Below are positions 51,931 to 60,281 of a DNA stretch of 64,000 nt, piece after piece; within the stretch, counting starts at the first letter, position 1; each line of letters opens with the position of its first letter. The notes beneath the pieces are model-generated. The model did no database searches, was not told the DNA's origin, and was given only the letters and a program-made list of their open reading frames with translations. The DNA lies in NCBI GenBank assembly GCA_000620205.1, contig JHVP01000001.1, positions 124,001 through 188,000 on the forward strand. Reading direction: 5' to 3'. Origin of the DNA: Geodermatophilaceae bacterium URHA0031. Its GTDB lineage: Bacteria > Actinomycetota > Actinomycetes > Mycobacteriales > Geodermatophilaceae. Both the position numbers and the translations under genes were made by a program.

Positions 51931-52407
51931 ATGACCGACTTCCCGGAGCTCGCCGAGCTGACCGCCGAGGAGGCGGAGCTCCAGCTGACCAGGTTCACCA
52001 ACGACGACGCCTGGGCCCTCGGCTCGGCGCTGGTCGCCCGCGGGCGGGCCGAGCAGCTGCCCATCGCGATCGAGGTGTCGCGGCACTCCCACCAGCTCTT
52101 CCACGCCGCGCTCACCGGGGCGACCCCCGACAACGACTCCTGGATCGCCCGGAAGGCCCGCACGGTGCACCGGTTCGGGCACAGCTCGCTGGCCGTGGGG
52201 CAGCGCTTCCGCGAGATGGGGACGACGTTCGAGGCGGCGTCCGGGCTCGACCCGGAGCTGTACGCCGCCCACGGTGGCGGTTTCCCCCTGCTCGTCCGCG
52301 ACGTCGGCCCGGTCGGCGTCGTCGTGGTGTCCGGCCTCCCGCAGGTGGAGGACCACCGGATGGTCGTCGCCGCCCTGCGCGAGCTCGTCGGCCGGCAGTC
52401 CGGCTGA
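51931..52407 (+). CDS. Heme-degrading domain protein, HbpS/UPF0303 family
   Basis: Protein of 158 residues with the HbpS-like/UPF0303 pattern: FTNDDAWALGSALVARG, IEVSRHSHQLFHAALTGATPDNDSWIARKARTV (family-typical) and FPLLVRDVGPVGVVVVSGLPQVEDH. Members bind heme or cobalamin or act in redox sensing; a catalytic role is uncertain. GAGG lies before ATG 51931. It is the second gene after PdxY and ends shortly before a convergent 40-residue ORF. Confidence 0.85.
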   Translation: MTDFPELAELTAEEAELQLTRFTNDDAWALGSALVARGRAEQLPIAIEVSRHSHQLFHAALTGATPDNDSWIARKARTVHRFGHSSLAVGQRFREMGTTFEAASGLDPELYAAHGGGFPLLVRDVGPVGVVVVSGLPQVEDHRMVVAALRELVGRQSG

Positions 52408-52421
52408 CCGCCCGCGGGCGC

Positions 52422-52544
52422 TCAGTGCTTGGTCGGGTGGACCAGCTTCTCCATGCCGGAGCTGGTCTTCGCGGCCGCCTTCTTCTCGGCCCGCTTCTCC
52501 TTGATGCTCGAACCGGACTTCTTGGACGCGTGCTTGTCGACCAT
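52422..52544 (-). CDS. Small basic protein, 40 residues
   Basis: A 40-codon ORF starting at ATG 52544 with GGGAG upstream. It begins MVDKHASKKSGSSIKEKR and continues AEKKAAAKTSSGMEKLVHP. It is very Lys-rich and without hydrophobic stretches, so probably disordered and nucleic-acid- or ribosome-associated. Similar Lys-rich mini-proteins recur in actinobacteria as far as I recall. The ribosome site, the clean codon bias and the basic composition support it as real. The function is unknown. Confidence 0.72.
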   Translation of the reverse strand: MVDKHASKKSGSSIKEKRAEKKAAAKTSSGMEKLVHPTKH

Positions 52545-52680
52545 GACGACTCCCTCGTCCGCGGGCTCCGAGGCCCCACGCGCCCGACGCTACGCCTGCG
52601 AGGCGTGCCGACGGCCGCCGGAGCCGGGGCTGCGTCTGCCGCGTCAGCTGAGCCCGGTACCGCAGGGGCAGACTGCCGGG

Positions 52681-53529
52681 GTGCCTCCCGACGAGCTGAC
52701 CGCGGCCCGGCAGGACCTGACCGCCGACTGCAGCCGCTGCGTCGGGCTCTGCTGCGTCGTGCCGGCCTTCACCGCCTCGGCCGACTTCGCGATCGACAAG
52801 CCGGCCGGGACGCCGTGCCTGCACCTGCTGGCGGACTCGCGGTGCGGCGTCCACGACCAGCTGCGGGAGCGCGGCTTCCCCGGCTGCGTCGCCTTCGACT
52901 GCCTCGGGGCCGGCCAGCGGGTCACCCAGGACGTCTTCGGCGGCGCCGACTGGCGCGACGACCCGGCGACGGCGTCGGCGATGGCCGCCGTCTTCCCCGT
53001 GATGCGGCAGCTGACCGAGCTGCTCTGGCACCTGCGCGAGGCACGCACCCTCGTCCCGCCGGGCCCGCTGCACACCGAGGTCGGGCAGCGGCTGGCCGCC
53101 GTCGAGGCGCTCGCCACCGGCACCGCGGACGAGCTGGCGGCGCTGGACGCCGGGGCGCACCGCCGGGAGGTGGGCGAGCTGCTGGGGCGGGTGAGCGAGG
53201 CCGCCCGCCGGGACGTCCCCGGCCGCGGCCGGGACCGGCGCGGTGCCGACCTGATGGGGGCGGACCTGCGGGGCGCCGACCTGCACGGCGCCAGCCTGCG
53301 CGGGGCCTACCTGATCGGCGCCGACCTGCGCGGGGCGGACCTGCGGCGGAGCGACCTGCTCGGCGCCGACCTGCGGGCCGCCGACCTGCGCGGCGCGGAC
53401 CTGACCGGCGCGCTGTTCCTCACCCAGCCGCAGCTGACGGCCGCCGTCGGCGACGCGACGACGTCGCTCCCGGCGGCGCTCAGCCGGCCGGGGCACTGGG
53501 CTCCGGGCCTCGGCGCGCGGCGGCGGTGA
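52681..53529 (+). CDS. Pentapeptide-repeat protein with Cys-rich N-terminal domain
   Basis: Protein of 282 residues. The N-terminal half has conserved-looking cysteines: DCSRCVGLCC, TPCLHL, RCGVH and GFPGCVAFDCLGAG, suggesting a metal cluster. Residues about 190-248 are a run of A(D/S)L-x-x pentapeptide repeats (GADLRGADLHGASLRGAYL and onwards), which fold as a right-handed quadrilateral beta-helix. CAGACT ends 6 nt before GTG 52681, hence probably leaderless; the frame is open further upstream across the antisense mini-gene. DNA mimicry, as in gyrase-protecting pentapeptide proteins, is possible but the Cys domain is atypical for that. Confidence 0.82.
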   Translation: MPPDELTAARQDLTADCSRCVGLCCVVPAFTASADFAIDKPAGTPCLHLLADSRCGVHDQLRERGFPGCVAFDCLGAGQRVTQDVFGGADWRDDPATASAMAAVFPVMRQLTELLWHLREARTLVPPGPLHTEVGQRLAAVEALATGTADELAALDAGAHRREVGELLGRVSEAARRDVPGRGRDRRGADLMGADLRGADLHGASLRGAYLIGADLRGADLRRSDLLGADLRAADLRGADLTGALFLTQPQLTAAVGDATTSLPAALSRPGHWAPGLGARRR

Positions 53530-53549
53530 TCTCGACCTAGCGTGTCCCG

Positions 53550-55040
53550 GTGCAGCTGTTCCGGACGAAGTCGCTCGAGGCCATCCAGTCCGACGTCGGC
53601 GGGGAGGGCGAGCCCGGCGGCGGGGACGTCGGCCACCTGCGCAAGCGGCTGACCGCCCGGCACCTGATCGGGTTCGGCATCGGCGTGGTGATCGGCACCG
53701 GCATCTTCACCCTGACCGGGATCCAGGCCCGCGACACCGCCGGCCCGGCCGTCGTCATCTCCTTCGCGATCGCCGGTGTGGTCGCGCTGCTCGCGGCCCT
53801 CTGCTACTCCGAGCTCGCCTCCAGCGTGCCGACCGCCGGCAGCGCCTACTCCTACGCCTACGCCACCACCGGTGAGCTGCTGGCCTGGGTCATCGGCTGG
53901 GACCTGTTCCTGGAGTTCGCCTTCGGGGCAGCCGTGGTCGCCCGCGGCTGGTCGGCCTACATCGGCAACCTGCTCGACCTGCCCACCTCGATGTTCGGCG
54001 AGGACGCGACGGTCAACGTGGGCGCGGCGGCCATCGTCGTCGTGCTGACCGTGGTCGCCGTGCTGGGCATCAAGGAGTCGGCCCGGGTCACCAGCCTGCT
54101 CGTGGTGGTCAAGGTGGCGATCTGCGTGTTCGTGGTCGTCACCGGCGTCTGGTTCGTCAAGGGCGCCAACCTCACCCCGTTCATCCCGGCGGGCACGCCG
54201 TCGGAGGGAGCCGACGGCCTCACCCAACCGCTCATCTCGCTCATCGCCGGGCTGGAGCCGGCGACCTTCGGCATCGGCGGCGTGCTCACCGCCGCGGCCG
54301 TGGTCTTCTTCGCCTACACCGGCTTCGAGGCCGTCGCCAACCTCTCCGAGGAGACCCGCAAGCCGTCCCGGGACATCCCGCTCGGGCTGCTGGGCACCCT
54401 GGGGGTGGCGACCGCGCTGTACATCGGCGTCGCCTTCGTGGTGGTCGGGATGGTCAAGTACACCGACATCGACGAGGGCGCCCCGATCGCCGACGCGTTC
54501 GACCAGGTTGGGCTGGGCTGGGCGTCGTCGCTGATCTCCATCGCCGCCGTTGCCGGGCTGACCTCGGTCATCCTCGTCGACCTGGTCACGGTCAGCCGGA
54601 TCGGGTTCGCCATGGGCCGGGACGGGCTGCTGCCGCAGTCGATCGCCCAGGTCAGCCCGCGCACCGGCACCCCGGTGCGGATGACGCTGGTGTACGCCGC
54701 GCTCGTGCTGGTCATGGCGACGTTCGTGCCGCTGGAGAGCCTGGCGAACCTGGTCAGCATCGGCACCCTGTTCGCCTTCGTGCTGGTGTCGATCGCCGTC
54801 CCGGTGCTGCGCCGCACCCGCCCGGACCTGCCCCGCGCCTTCCGGGTGCCCTTCTCCCCCGTCCTCCCGGGGCTGTCGGCGCTCGCCTGCCTCTACCTGA
54901 TGCTGAACCTCGAGGTGGAGACCTGGCTGCGGTTCCTCGCCTGGATGGTCCTGGGCCTGCTCGTGTACGCCTTCTACGGCTACCGGCACTCGCGTCTCGG
55001 CACTGCCGACCGGGTCGGGGCCGCAGCCGGGACCGACTGA
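53550..55040 (+). CDS. Amino acid permease, APC family
   Basis: Membrane transporter of 496 residues with about 12 helices. The cationic-amino-acid/YfnA-type N-terminus is visible: KRLTARHLIGFGIGVVIGTG, then STPTAGSAYSYAYA-like VPTAGSAYSYAYATTGE and FFAYTGFEAVANLSEETRKP. It imports an amino acid with cation symport or exchange. TAGCGT lies exactly 6 nt before the GTG, so the transcript is probably leaderless. It stands alone, so the substrate is not indicated. Confidence 0.93.
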   Translation: MQLFRTKSLEAIQSDVGGEGEPGGGDVGHLRKRLTARHLIGFGIGVVIGTGIFTLTGIQARDTAGPAVVISFAIAGVVALLAALCYSELASSVPTAGSAYSYAYATTGELLAWVIGWDLFLEFAFGAAVVARGWSAYIGNLLDLPTSMFGEDATVNVGAAAIVVVLTVVAVLGIKESARVTSLLVVVKVAICVFVVVTGVWFVKGANLTPFIPAGTPSEGADGLTQPLISLIAGLEPATFGIGGVLTAAAVVFFAYTGFEAVANLSEETRKPSRDIPLGLLGTLGVATALYIGVAFVVVGMVKYTDIDEGAPIADAFDQVGLGWASSLISIAAVAGLTSVILVDLVTVSRIGFAMGRDGLLPQSIAQVSPRTGTPVRMTLVYAALVLVMATFVPLESLANLVSIGTLFAFVLVSIAVPVLRRTRPDLPRAFRVPFSPVLPGLSALACLYLMLNLEVETWLRFLAWMVLGLLVYAFYGYRHSRLGTADRVGAAAGTD

Positions 55041-55061
55041 GCCACCCGGCACGATCAGCGC

Positions 55062-56099
55062 ATGTCCTACAGCGCAGACAGCACCCGCTACGACTCGATG
55101 CCGTACCGGCGCACCGGCCGGAGCGGCCTCGACCTGCCCGCCGTGAGCCTGGGCCTCTGGCACAACTTCGGGGACGACGTCCCCTTCGACCGGCAGCGGG
55201 ACATCCTCCGCCGCGCCTTCGACCTGGGCGTGACGCACTTCGACCTGGCCAACAACTACGGCCCGCCCTACGGCTCCGCGGAGACCAACTTCGGCCGGCA
55301 CCTGGCCGACGACCTCCGGCCCTACCGCGACGAGCTGGTCATCTCCTCCAAGGCCGGCTGGGACATGTGGCCCGGCCCGTACGGCCAGGGCGGCGGCGGC
55401 CGCAAGTACGTGCTGGCCAGCCTGGACCAGTCACTGCAGCGGATGGGGCTGGAGTACGTCGACGTCTTCTACAGCCACCGACCCGACCCGACCACGCCGC
55501 TCGAGGAGACGATGGGCGCGCTGCACACGGCCGTGCAGTCGGGGAAGGCGCTGTACGTGGGCATCTCCTCCTACTCCCCGGAGATGACGGCGGAGGCGGC
55601 CCGCATCCTCGCCGACCTGGGGACGCCGCTGCTCATCCACCAGCCGTCCTACTCGATGCTCAACCGCTGGATCGAGACCGAGGGGCTGCTGGACACCCTC
55701 GCCGAGGTCGGCGCCGGCTGCATCGCCTTCTCCCCGCTGGCCCAGGGCATGCTCACCGACAAGTACCTGGACGGCGTCCCCGAGGGCTCCCGCGCGAGCC
55801 AGGACAAGTCCCTGGACCGCGGCATGATCACCGAGCAGTACCTCACCCACGTCCGGGCGTTGGACGAGATCGCCCGGTCCCGCGGGCAGAGCCTGGCCCA
55901 GCTGGCGCTGTCCTGGGCGCTCCGCGACCCGCGGGTCACCTCGGTGCTGATCGGGGCCAGCAGCGTGCGGCAGCTGGAGCAGAACGTGGCCGCGACCGAG
56001 CGCCTGGACTTCACCGCCGAGGAGCTGACCGCCATCGACCAGCACGCGGTCGACGCCGGGATCGACATCTGGCAGGCCGCCCGCGAGGGCACCCTCTGA
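55062..56099 (+). CDS. Aldo/keto reductase (YghZ/KCNAB-like)
   Basis: NADPH-dependent aldo/keto reductase of 345 residues. HFDLANNYGPPYGSAETNFG contains the catalytic Tyr region with Asp; ISSKAGW has the Lys; DVFYSHRPD has the His-equivalent loop. The C-terminal cofactor site is VLIGASSVRQLEQN. It resembles the L-glyceraldehyde 3-phosphate reductase group that removes toxic aldehydes. CACGAT ends 6 nt before the ATG. It converges on an aldehyde dehydrogenase across a long palindrome. Confidence 0.92.
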   Translation: MSYSADSTRYDSMPYRRTGRSGLDLPAVSLGLWHNFGDDVPFDRQRDILRRAFDLGVTHFDLANNYGPPYGSAETNFGRHLADDLRPYRDELVISSKAGWDMWPGPYGQGGGGRKYVLASLDQSLQRMGLEYVDVFYSHRPDPTTPLEETMGALHTAVQSGKALYVGISSYSPEMTAEAARILADLGTPLLIHQPSYSMLNRWIETEGLLDTLAEVGAGCIAFSPLAQGMLTDKYLDGVPEGSRASQDKSLDRGMITEQYLTHVRALDEIARSRGQSLAQLALSWALRDPRVTSVLIGASSVRQLEQNVAATERLDFTAEELTAIDQHAVDAGIDIWQAAREGTL

Positions 56100-56107
56100 G
56101 CCCGGCC

Positions 56108-56139
56108 CGAGGGGCAGAAGTGGCCACTTCTGCCCCTCG
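56108..56139. terminator. Perfect 32-bp palindrome, bidirectional terminator
   Basis: CGAGGGGCAGAAGTGG (56108-56123) is followed at once by its exact complement. Folded RNA on either strand would be a 14-bp stem with a 4-nt loop. It is placed midway between the convergent aldo/keto reductase and dehydrogenase stops. Confidence 0.8.
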
Positions 56140-56144
56140 GCGGG

Positions 56145-57569
56145 TCACTCGGCGGCCGACCCCGCGGTCGCGCCGGCCGTCTGCTCGCTGCTGGGCGCGC
56201 CGACCCACACGGTCTTGGCGTTCATGAAGGCCCGCATCCCGACCTCGGTGAGCTCGCGGCCGTAACCGCTCTGCTTGACCCCGCCGAAGGGGAGCTCGGG
56301 GTAGCTGGTGGTCATGCCGTTGATGAACGCCATGCCGGACTCGATGTCCCGCACGAACCGGGCGCGCTCCCCCTCGTCCTCGCTCCACAGGTTCGAGCCC
56401 AGGCCGTAGGGGTGGCTGTTGGCGATCTCGATCGCCTCGTCCAGGCTGTCGACGGTCCACAGCGCGGCGACCGGGCCGAAGACCTCCTCGGCGTACAGCT
56501 CCATCTCCGGCGTGATCCCGGTGAGCAGGGTCGGCTCGTAGAACCAGCCCGGCCGCTCGACCCGCTTCCCGCCGACCACGACCGTCGCGCCCTTCGCGAC
56601 GGCGTCCTGGACGTAGTCCTCGACGTCCTGGACGCCGGACTCGGTCGCCAGCGGCCCGACCTGGGTGTCGGGGTCCATCGGGTCGCCCACGGTCAGCGCA
56701 CCGATCTTCTCGGCGAAGACGCGGGTGAACTCCTCGGCGACGTCGCGGTGCACGAAGAACCGCTTGGCGGCGATGCAGCTCTGCCCGTTGTTCTGGTTCC
56801 GCGAGGTCACCGCGACCCCGGCGGCGGCCTCCAGGTCCGCCGAGGGCATCACGATGAACGGGTCGGAGCCGCCCAGCTCGAGCACGGTGGGCTTGAGCGC
56901 GTCCCCGGCGATCGAGGCCACCGACTGACCGGCCGGCGCGCTGCCGGTGAGGGTCGCGGCGGTCACCCGGTCGTCGCGGAGCACCCGCTCGACGGTGCCC
57001 GAGCCGATCAGCAGGGTCTGGAAGACGTCGGCGGGGAAGCCGGCCTTGCGGAACAGCTCCTCCATGTACAGCGCCGTCTGCGGCACGTTGCTGGCGTGCT
57101 TGAGCAGCCCGACGTTGCCGGCCATCAGCGCCGGCGCGGCGAACCGCATCGCCTGCCAGAGCGGGAAGTTCCACGGCATGACGGCCAGCACCACGCCGAG
57201 CGGCTGCCAGGTCACGTAGGCCTCGACGGCGTTCACCGCGCCGGCGTCCTTGCGCTCGGGCTCCAGGTAGGCCGGGCCGTGCTCGGCGTAGAAGCGCAGC
57301 GCCGTCACGCACTTGGTGGCCTCGGCCTTCGCCGCGGCCAGGGTCTTGCCCATCTCGGTGGTCATCAGCTCGGCGACCCGGTCGACGTCGGCCTCCAGCA
57401 CGTCCGCAGCTGCCCGGAGCCAGCCGACCCGGTCCTCGACCGAGGTCAGCCGGTAGCCGGCGTAGGCAGCCGCGGCGCGGGCGAGGGCGTCCTCGACCGC
57501 GTCGTCGGACAGCGGCTCGAAGGTCTTCAGCGTCTCGCCGGTCGTGGGGTTGATGGTGGCGATGGCCAT
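56145..57569 (-). CDS. NAD(P)-dependent succinate-semialdehyde-type dehydrogenase
   Basis: ALDH-superfamily enzyme of 474 residues. MPWNFPLWQAMRFAAPALMAGN, LTGSAPAGQSVA, the Glu of LELGGSDPFIV, the Cys of NNGQSCIAAKRF and the end motif PFGGVKQSGYGREL are all present. It most resembles GabD-like succinate-semialdehyde dehydrogenases of the short (about 460-residue) type. GGGAG precedes the ATG. It is divergent from a CoA-transferase gene; both could feed succinate/acetyl units to central metabolism. Confidence 0.92.
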   Translation of the reverse strand: MAIATINPTTGETLKTFEPLSDDAVEDALARAAAAYAGYRLTSVEDRVGWLRAAADVLEADVDRVAELMTTEMGKTLAAAKAEATKCVTALRFYAEHGPAYLEPERKDAGAVNAVEAYVTWQPLGVVLAVMPWNFPLWQAMRFAAPALMAGNVGLLKHASNVPQTALYMEELFRKAGFPADVFQTLLIGSGTVERVLRDDRVTAATLTGSAPAGQSVASIAGDALKPTVLELGGSDPFIVMPSADLEAAAGVAVTSRNQNNGQSCIAAKRFFVHRDVAEEFTRVFAEKIGALTVGDPMDPDTQVGPLATESGVQDVEDYVQDAVAKGATVVVGGKRVERPGWFYEPTLLTGITPEMELYAEEVFGPVAALWTVDSLDEAIEIANSHPYGLGSNLWSEDEGERARFVRDIESGMAFINGMTTSYPELPFGGVKQSGYGRELTEVGMRAFMNAKTVWVGAPSSEQTAGATAGSAAE

Positions 57570-57837
57570 GGGGGACTCCCGTCGTCGGACCGGTCGCGGG
57601 TCGGGGCCGGACGGCGGCGCTCCCGGGGGCGCTCGGGCGGTCCGGCTCGGCTCGCCTGCCCTCCTCCCCTGCCCGCTGACCCGCCGGTGAAACGACGCGG
57701 GCAGCCGGCGGATCAGCGGGCCGGTGCCGCCGTCGGTCCGCGGAACGACTCATCGCGCGCCGCGACCGGCTCCCGGTCCTAGCGTGGGAGGGCCGCGGTC
57801 GCGTGCCCGGGCCGCACAGCCCACGAGGAGGTCCGTG

Positions 57838-59358
57838 ATGACCGCAACCGGACGCATCCGGCACGCCGGCCTGGCCGCGAAGGTGGTGGACGCCGAGCAG
57901 GCCGCCGCGCACATCCGGCACGGCGACACGGTGGGGATGAGCGGGTTCACCGGTGCCGGGTACCCGAAGGCGGTGCCGCAGGCGCTGGCCCGCCGGATCA
58001 CCGCCGCCCACGACGCCGGCGACCCGTTCCGCGTGGACGTCTGGACCGGGGCCTCGACCGCCCCGGAGCTCGACGGCGCGCTCGCCGCCGCGGACGGGAT
58101 CGAGCTGCGGCTGCCCTACCAGTCGGACCCGGTCAGCCGGCAGAAGATCAACGACGGCCTGATGGAGTACATCGACGTCCACCTCTCGCACGTGGCCCAG
58201 CTCGCCTGGGAGGGGTTCCTCGGCCCGCTGGACGTCGCGGTCGTCGAGGTCAGCGGCATCACCGCCGAGGGGGACCTGGTCCCGTCGTCCTCGATCGGCA
58301 ACAACAAGACGTGGCTGGACCGGGCCGAGCGGGTGGTGCTGGAGGTCAACGCGTGGCAGAGCGCCGACCTCGAGGGCATGCACGACGTCTACTACGGCAC
58401 CGCGCTGCCCCCGGACCGCCGGCCGATCCAGCTGGTGCACCCCGGGGACCGGATCGGGGTCCCGTACCTGCGGGTGGACCCGGCGAAGGTCGTCGCGGTC
58501 GTGGAGAGCGACGTCCCCGACCGCAACACCGCCTTCGCGGCCCCGGACGACACCGCACGGCGGATCGCCGGTCACCTCATCGAGTTCCTCGAGCACGAGG
58601 TCTCCCGCGGCCGGCTGCCCGCCCAGCTGCTGCCGCTGCAGTCGGGGGTGGGGAACGTCGCGAACGCCGTGCTCGCCGGGCTGGAGGAGAGCCGGTTCGA
58701 GCAGCTGACCGCCTACACCGAGGTCATCCAGGACGGCATGCTCGACCTGCTGCGGTCGGGGAGGATGACGCTGGCCTCGGCGACCGCCTTCTCGTTGAGC
58801 CCGGCGGCCGTCGACGACTTCACCGCCCACGCCCGCGATTTCCGGAACCGGATCGTCCTGCGGCCGCAGGAGATCAGCAACCACCCGGAGCTCGTCCGGC
58901 GGCTCGGGGTGCTGGCGATGAACGGGATGATCGAGGCCGACCTCTACGGCAACGTCAACTCCACGCACCTGATGGGCAGCCGCATCCAGAACGGCATCGG
59001 CGGCTCGGGCGACTTCGCCCGGAACGCCTTCATCTCCTTCTTCGTCACCCCGTCCACGGCCAAGGGCGGCGCGATCTCGGCGATCGTGCCCATGGTGTCC
59101 CACGTCGACCACACCGAGCACGACGTGCACGTGATCGTCACCGAGCACGGGCTGGCCGACCTCCGCGGGCTGGCCCCGCGCCGGCGGGCGCAGGTGGTGG
59201 TCGACCGCTGTGCCGCCCCGGAGTACCGGCCGCTGCTCACCGACTACGTCGACCGGGCGCAGGCCGCCGCGTACGGCCGGCACACCCCGCACCTGCTGGC
59301 CGAGGCGCTGAGCTGGCACGTCCGCTACGTGGAGACCGGCTCGATGCTGCCGAGCTGA
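57838..59358 (+). CDS. Acetyl-CoA hydrolase/succinate CoA-transferase family protein
   Basis: CoA-transferase of 506 residues. The N-terminal half has GDTVGMSGFTGAGYPKAVPQAL. The C-terminal half has the family motif ENGIGGSGDFARN-like QNGIGGSGDFARNAF and the acyl-accepting glutamate region IVTEHGLADLRGL. It resembles succinyl-CoA:acetate CoA-transferases. ATG 57838 is preferred over GTG 57835, since GAGGAGG then has 7-nt spacing. A TAGCGT box at 57780-57785 gives a leader of about 45 nt. It interchanges acetyl- and succinyl-CoA in the cytoplasm. Confidence 0.92.
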   Translation: MTATGRIRHAGLAAKVVDAEQAAAHIRHGDTVGMSGFTGAGYPKAVPQALARRITAAHDAGDPFRVDVWTGASTAPELDGALAAADGIELRLPYQSDPVSRQKINDGLMEYIDVHLSHVAQLAWEGFLGPLDVAVVEVSGITAEGDLVPSSSIGNNKTWLDRAERVVLEVNAWQSADLEGMHDVYYGTALPPDRRPIQLVHPGDRIGVPYLRVDPAKVVAVVESDVPDRNTAFAAPDDTARRIAGHLIEFLEHEVSRGRLPAQLLPLQSGVGNVANAVLAGLEESRFEQLTAYTEVIQDGMLDLLRSGRMTLASATAFSLSPAAVDDFTAHARDFRNRIVLRPQEISNHPELVRRLGVLAMNGMIEADLYGNVNSTHLMGSRIQNGIGGSGDFARNAFISFFVTPSTAKGGAISAIVPMVSHVDHTEHDVHVIVTEHGLADLRGLAPRRRAQVVVDRCAAPEYRPLLTDYVDRAQAAAYGRHTPHLLAEALSWHVRYVETGSMLPS

Positions 59359-59549
59359 GAGCGGTCGACCAGGACACGTCCGCGGCCCTCGGCAGGCGGC
59401 ACCGCCGGTCGTACGGTGACCGCGGGTGCGGTGGCCTGCCCGACGACGGCCTGTTCCCTCCTCGTCCGCGCCACTGCGCGCACGCTGATCGCTGCAGGCA
59501 CCGCGCTGGAGCTCCTGTCGGCGGAGGTCAGCGGAGTTAACGTGCCGAG

Positions 59550-60149
59550 GTGCCGATCGAGATCCAGCCCGCGACGCGAGCGCGGTTCGAGGACGTCGCG
59601 ACGATGCTGGGACCCAGGAACCCGTCAGCCGACGTCTGCTGGTGTCTGAGCCACCGGCTCGACTCCGCGACCAACCGGGCGCTCGTGGGACCCGCACGCG
59701 CTGAGTACGTCCGCAGCCTGACCGCCCTCCCGGTCGCCCCGGGAGTGCTGGCGTACGACGGCGGCGAGGTGGTCGGCTGGGCCGCGGTCGCGCCACGGTC
59801 GGAACTCCCGTTCGAGCGCTCCACCAAGATCCCCCACGTCGACGACCTGCCGGTGTGGTCGCTCTGGTGCATCCGCGTGCGTCCCGGACACCGCGGCAGG
59901 GGCATCGGGCACGCGCTCGTCGGTGGAGCGGCGGACTACGCGGCCTCGCAGGGCGCCCCGGCCGTCGAGGGCTACCCGGTCGACAACCAGGGCCGGCGAG
60001 TCGACCTGACCATGGCCTACGTCGGGACGAGGAGCATCTTCGAGAAGGCCGGCTTCACCAAGGCCGCGGACACCGCGTCCGTCGCGGGCGGCTTCCCGCG
60101 GGTCCTCATGCGGCGCACGCTGACGGGGGCGCAGCCCCTGTCCCGATGA
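59550..60149 (+). CDS. GNAT family N-acetyltransferase
   Basis: Acetyltransferase-fold protein of 199 residues. Motif A is WCIRVRPGHRGRGIGHALVG, followed by GAPAVEGYPVDNQGRRVD and a late FEKAGFTKAADT. TAACGT lies 6 nt before the GTG at 59550 and no ribosome site is present, indicating a leaderless transcript. The acceptor is unknown. The 190 bp before it hold no recognisable gene. Confidence 0.87.
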   Translation: MPIEIQPATRARFEDVATMLGPRNPSADVCWCLSHRLDSATNRALVGPARAEYVRSLTALPVAPGVLAYDGGEVVGWAAVAPRSELPFERSTKIPHVDDLPVWSLWCIRVRPGHRGRGIGHALVGGAADYAASQGAPAVEGYPVDNQGRRVDLTMAYVGTRSIFEKAGFTKAADTASVAGGFPRVLMRRTLTGAQPLSR

Positions 60150-60198
60150 CCCACACCCGGTGTCCCGGGGTGGGTCCGCCGGGGACACGGAGTGTGGG
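60150..60198 (+). terminator. Long imperfect hairpin after the GNAT gene
   Basis: CCCACACCCGGTGTCCC (60150-60166) pairs with GGGACACGGAGTGTGGG (60182-60198), with one or two mismatches and a GC-rich loop of about 15 nt. It starts directly after the GNAT stop and is a likely terminator. Confidence 0.65.
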
Positions 60199-60281
60199 AG
60201 GCGGCTCCGGGGGACCGCCCGGTCCGACGGGGCGGCCCGAGACGGGCCCGCGCACCGCCGGCTCCGGCTAGGTTCCCGGAG

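Noticed and set aside
59359-59549. Small gene in the gap before the GNAT
   Set aside because: Open frames here lack ribosome sites and domain-like sequence; only the leaderless promoter box is supported.
56011-59796. 1261-codon minus-strand open frame across the dehydrogenase and CoA transferase
   Set aside because: Arg/Gly/Pro-rich shadow in a frame different from the recognised genes, with no domain and no ribosome site.
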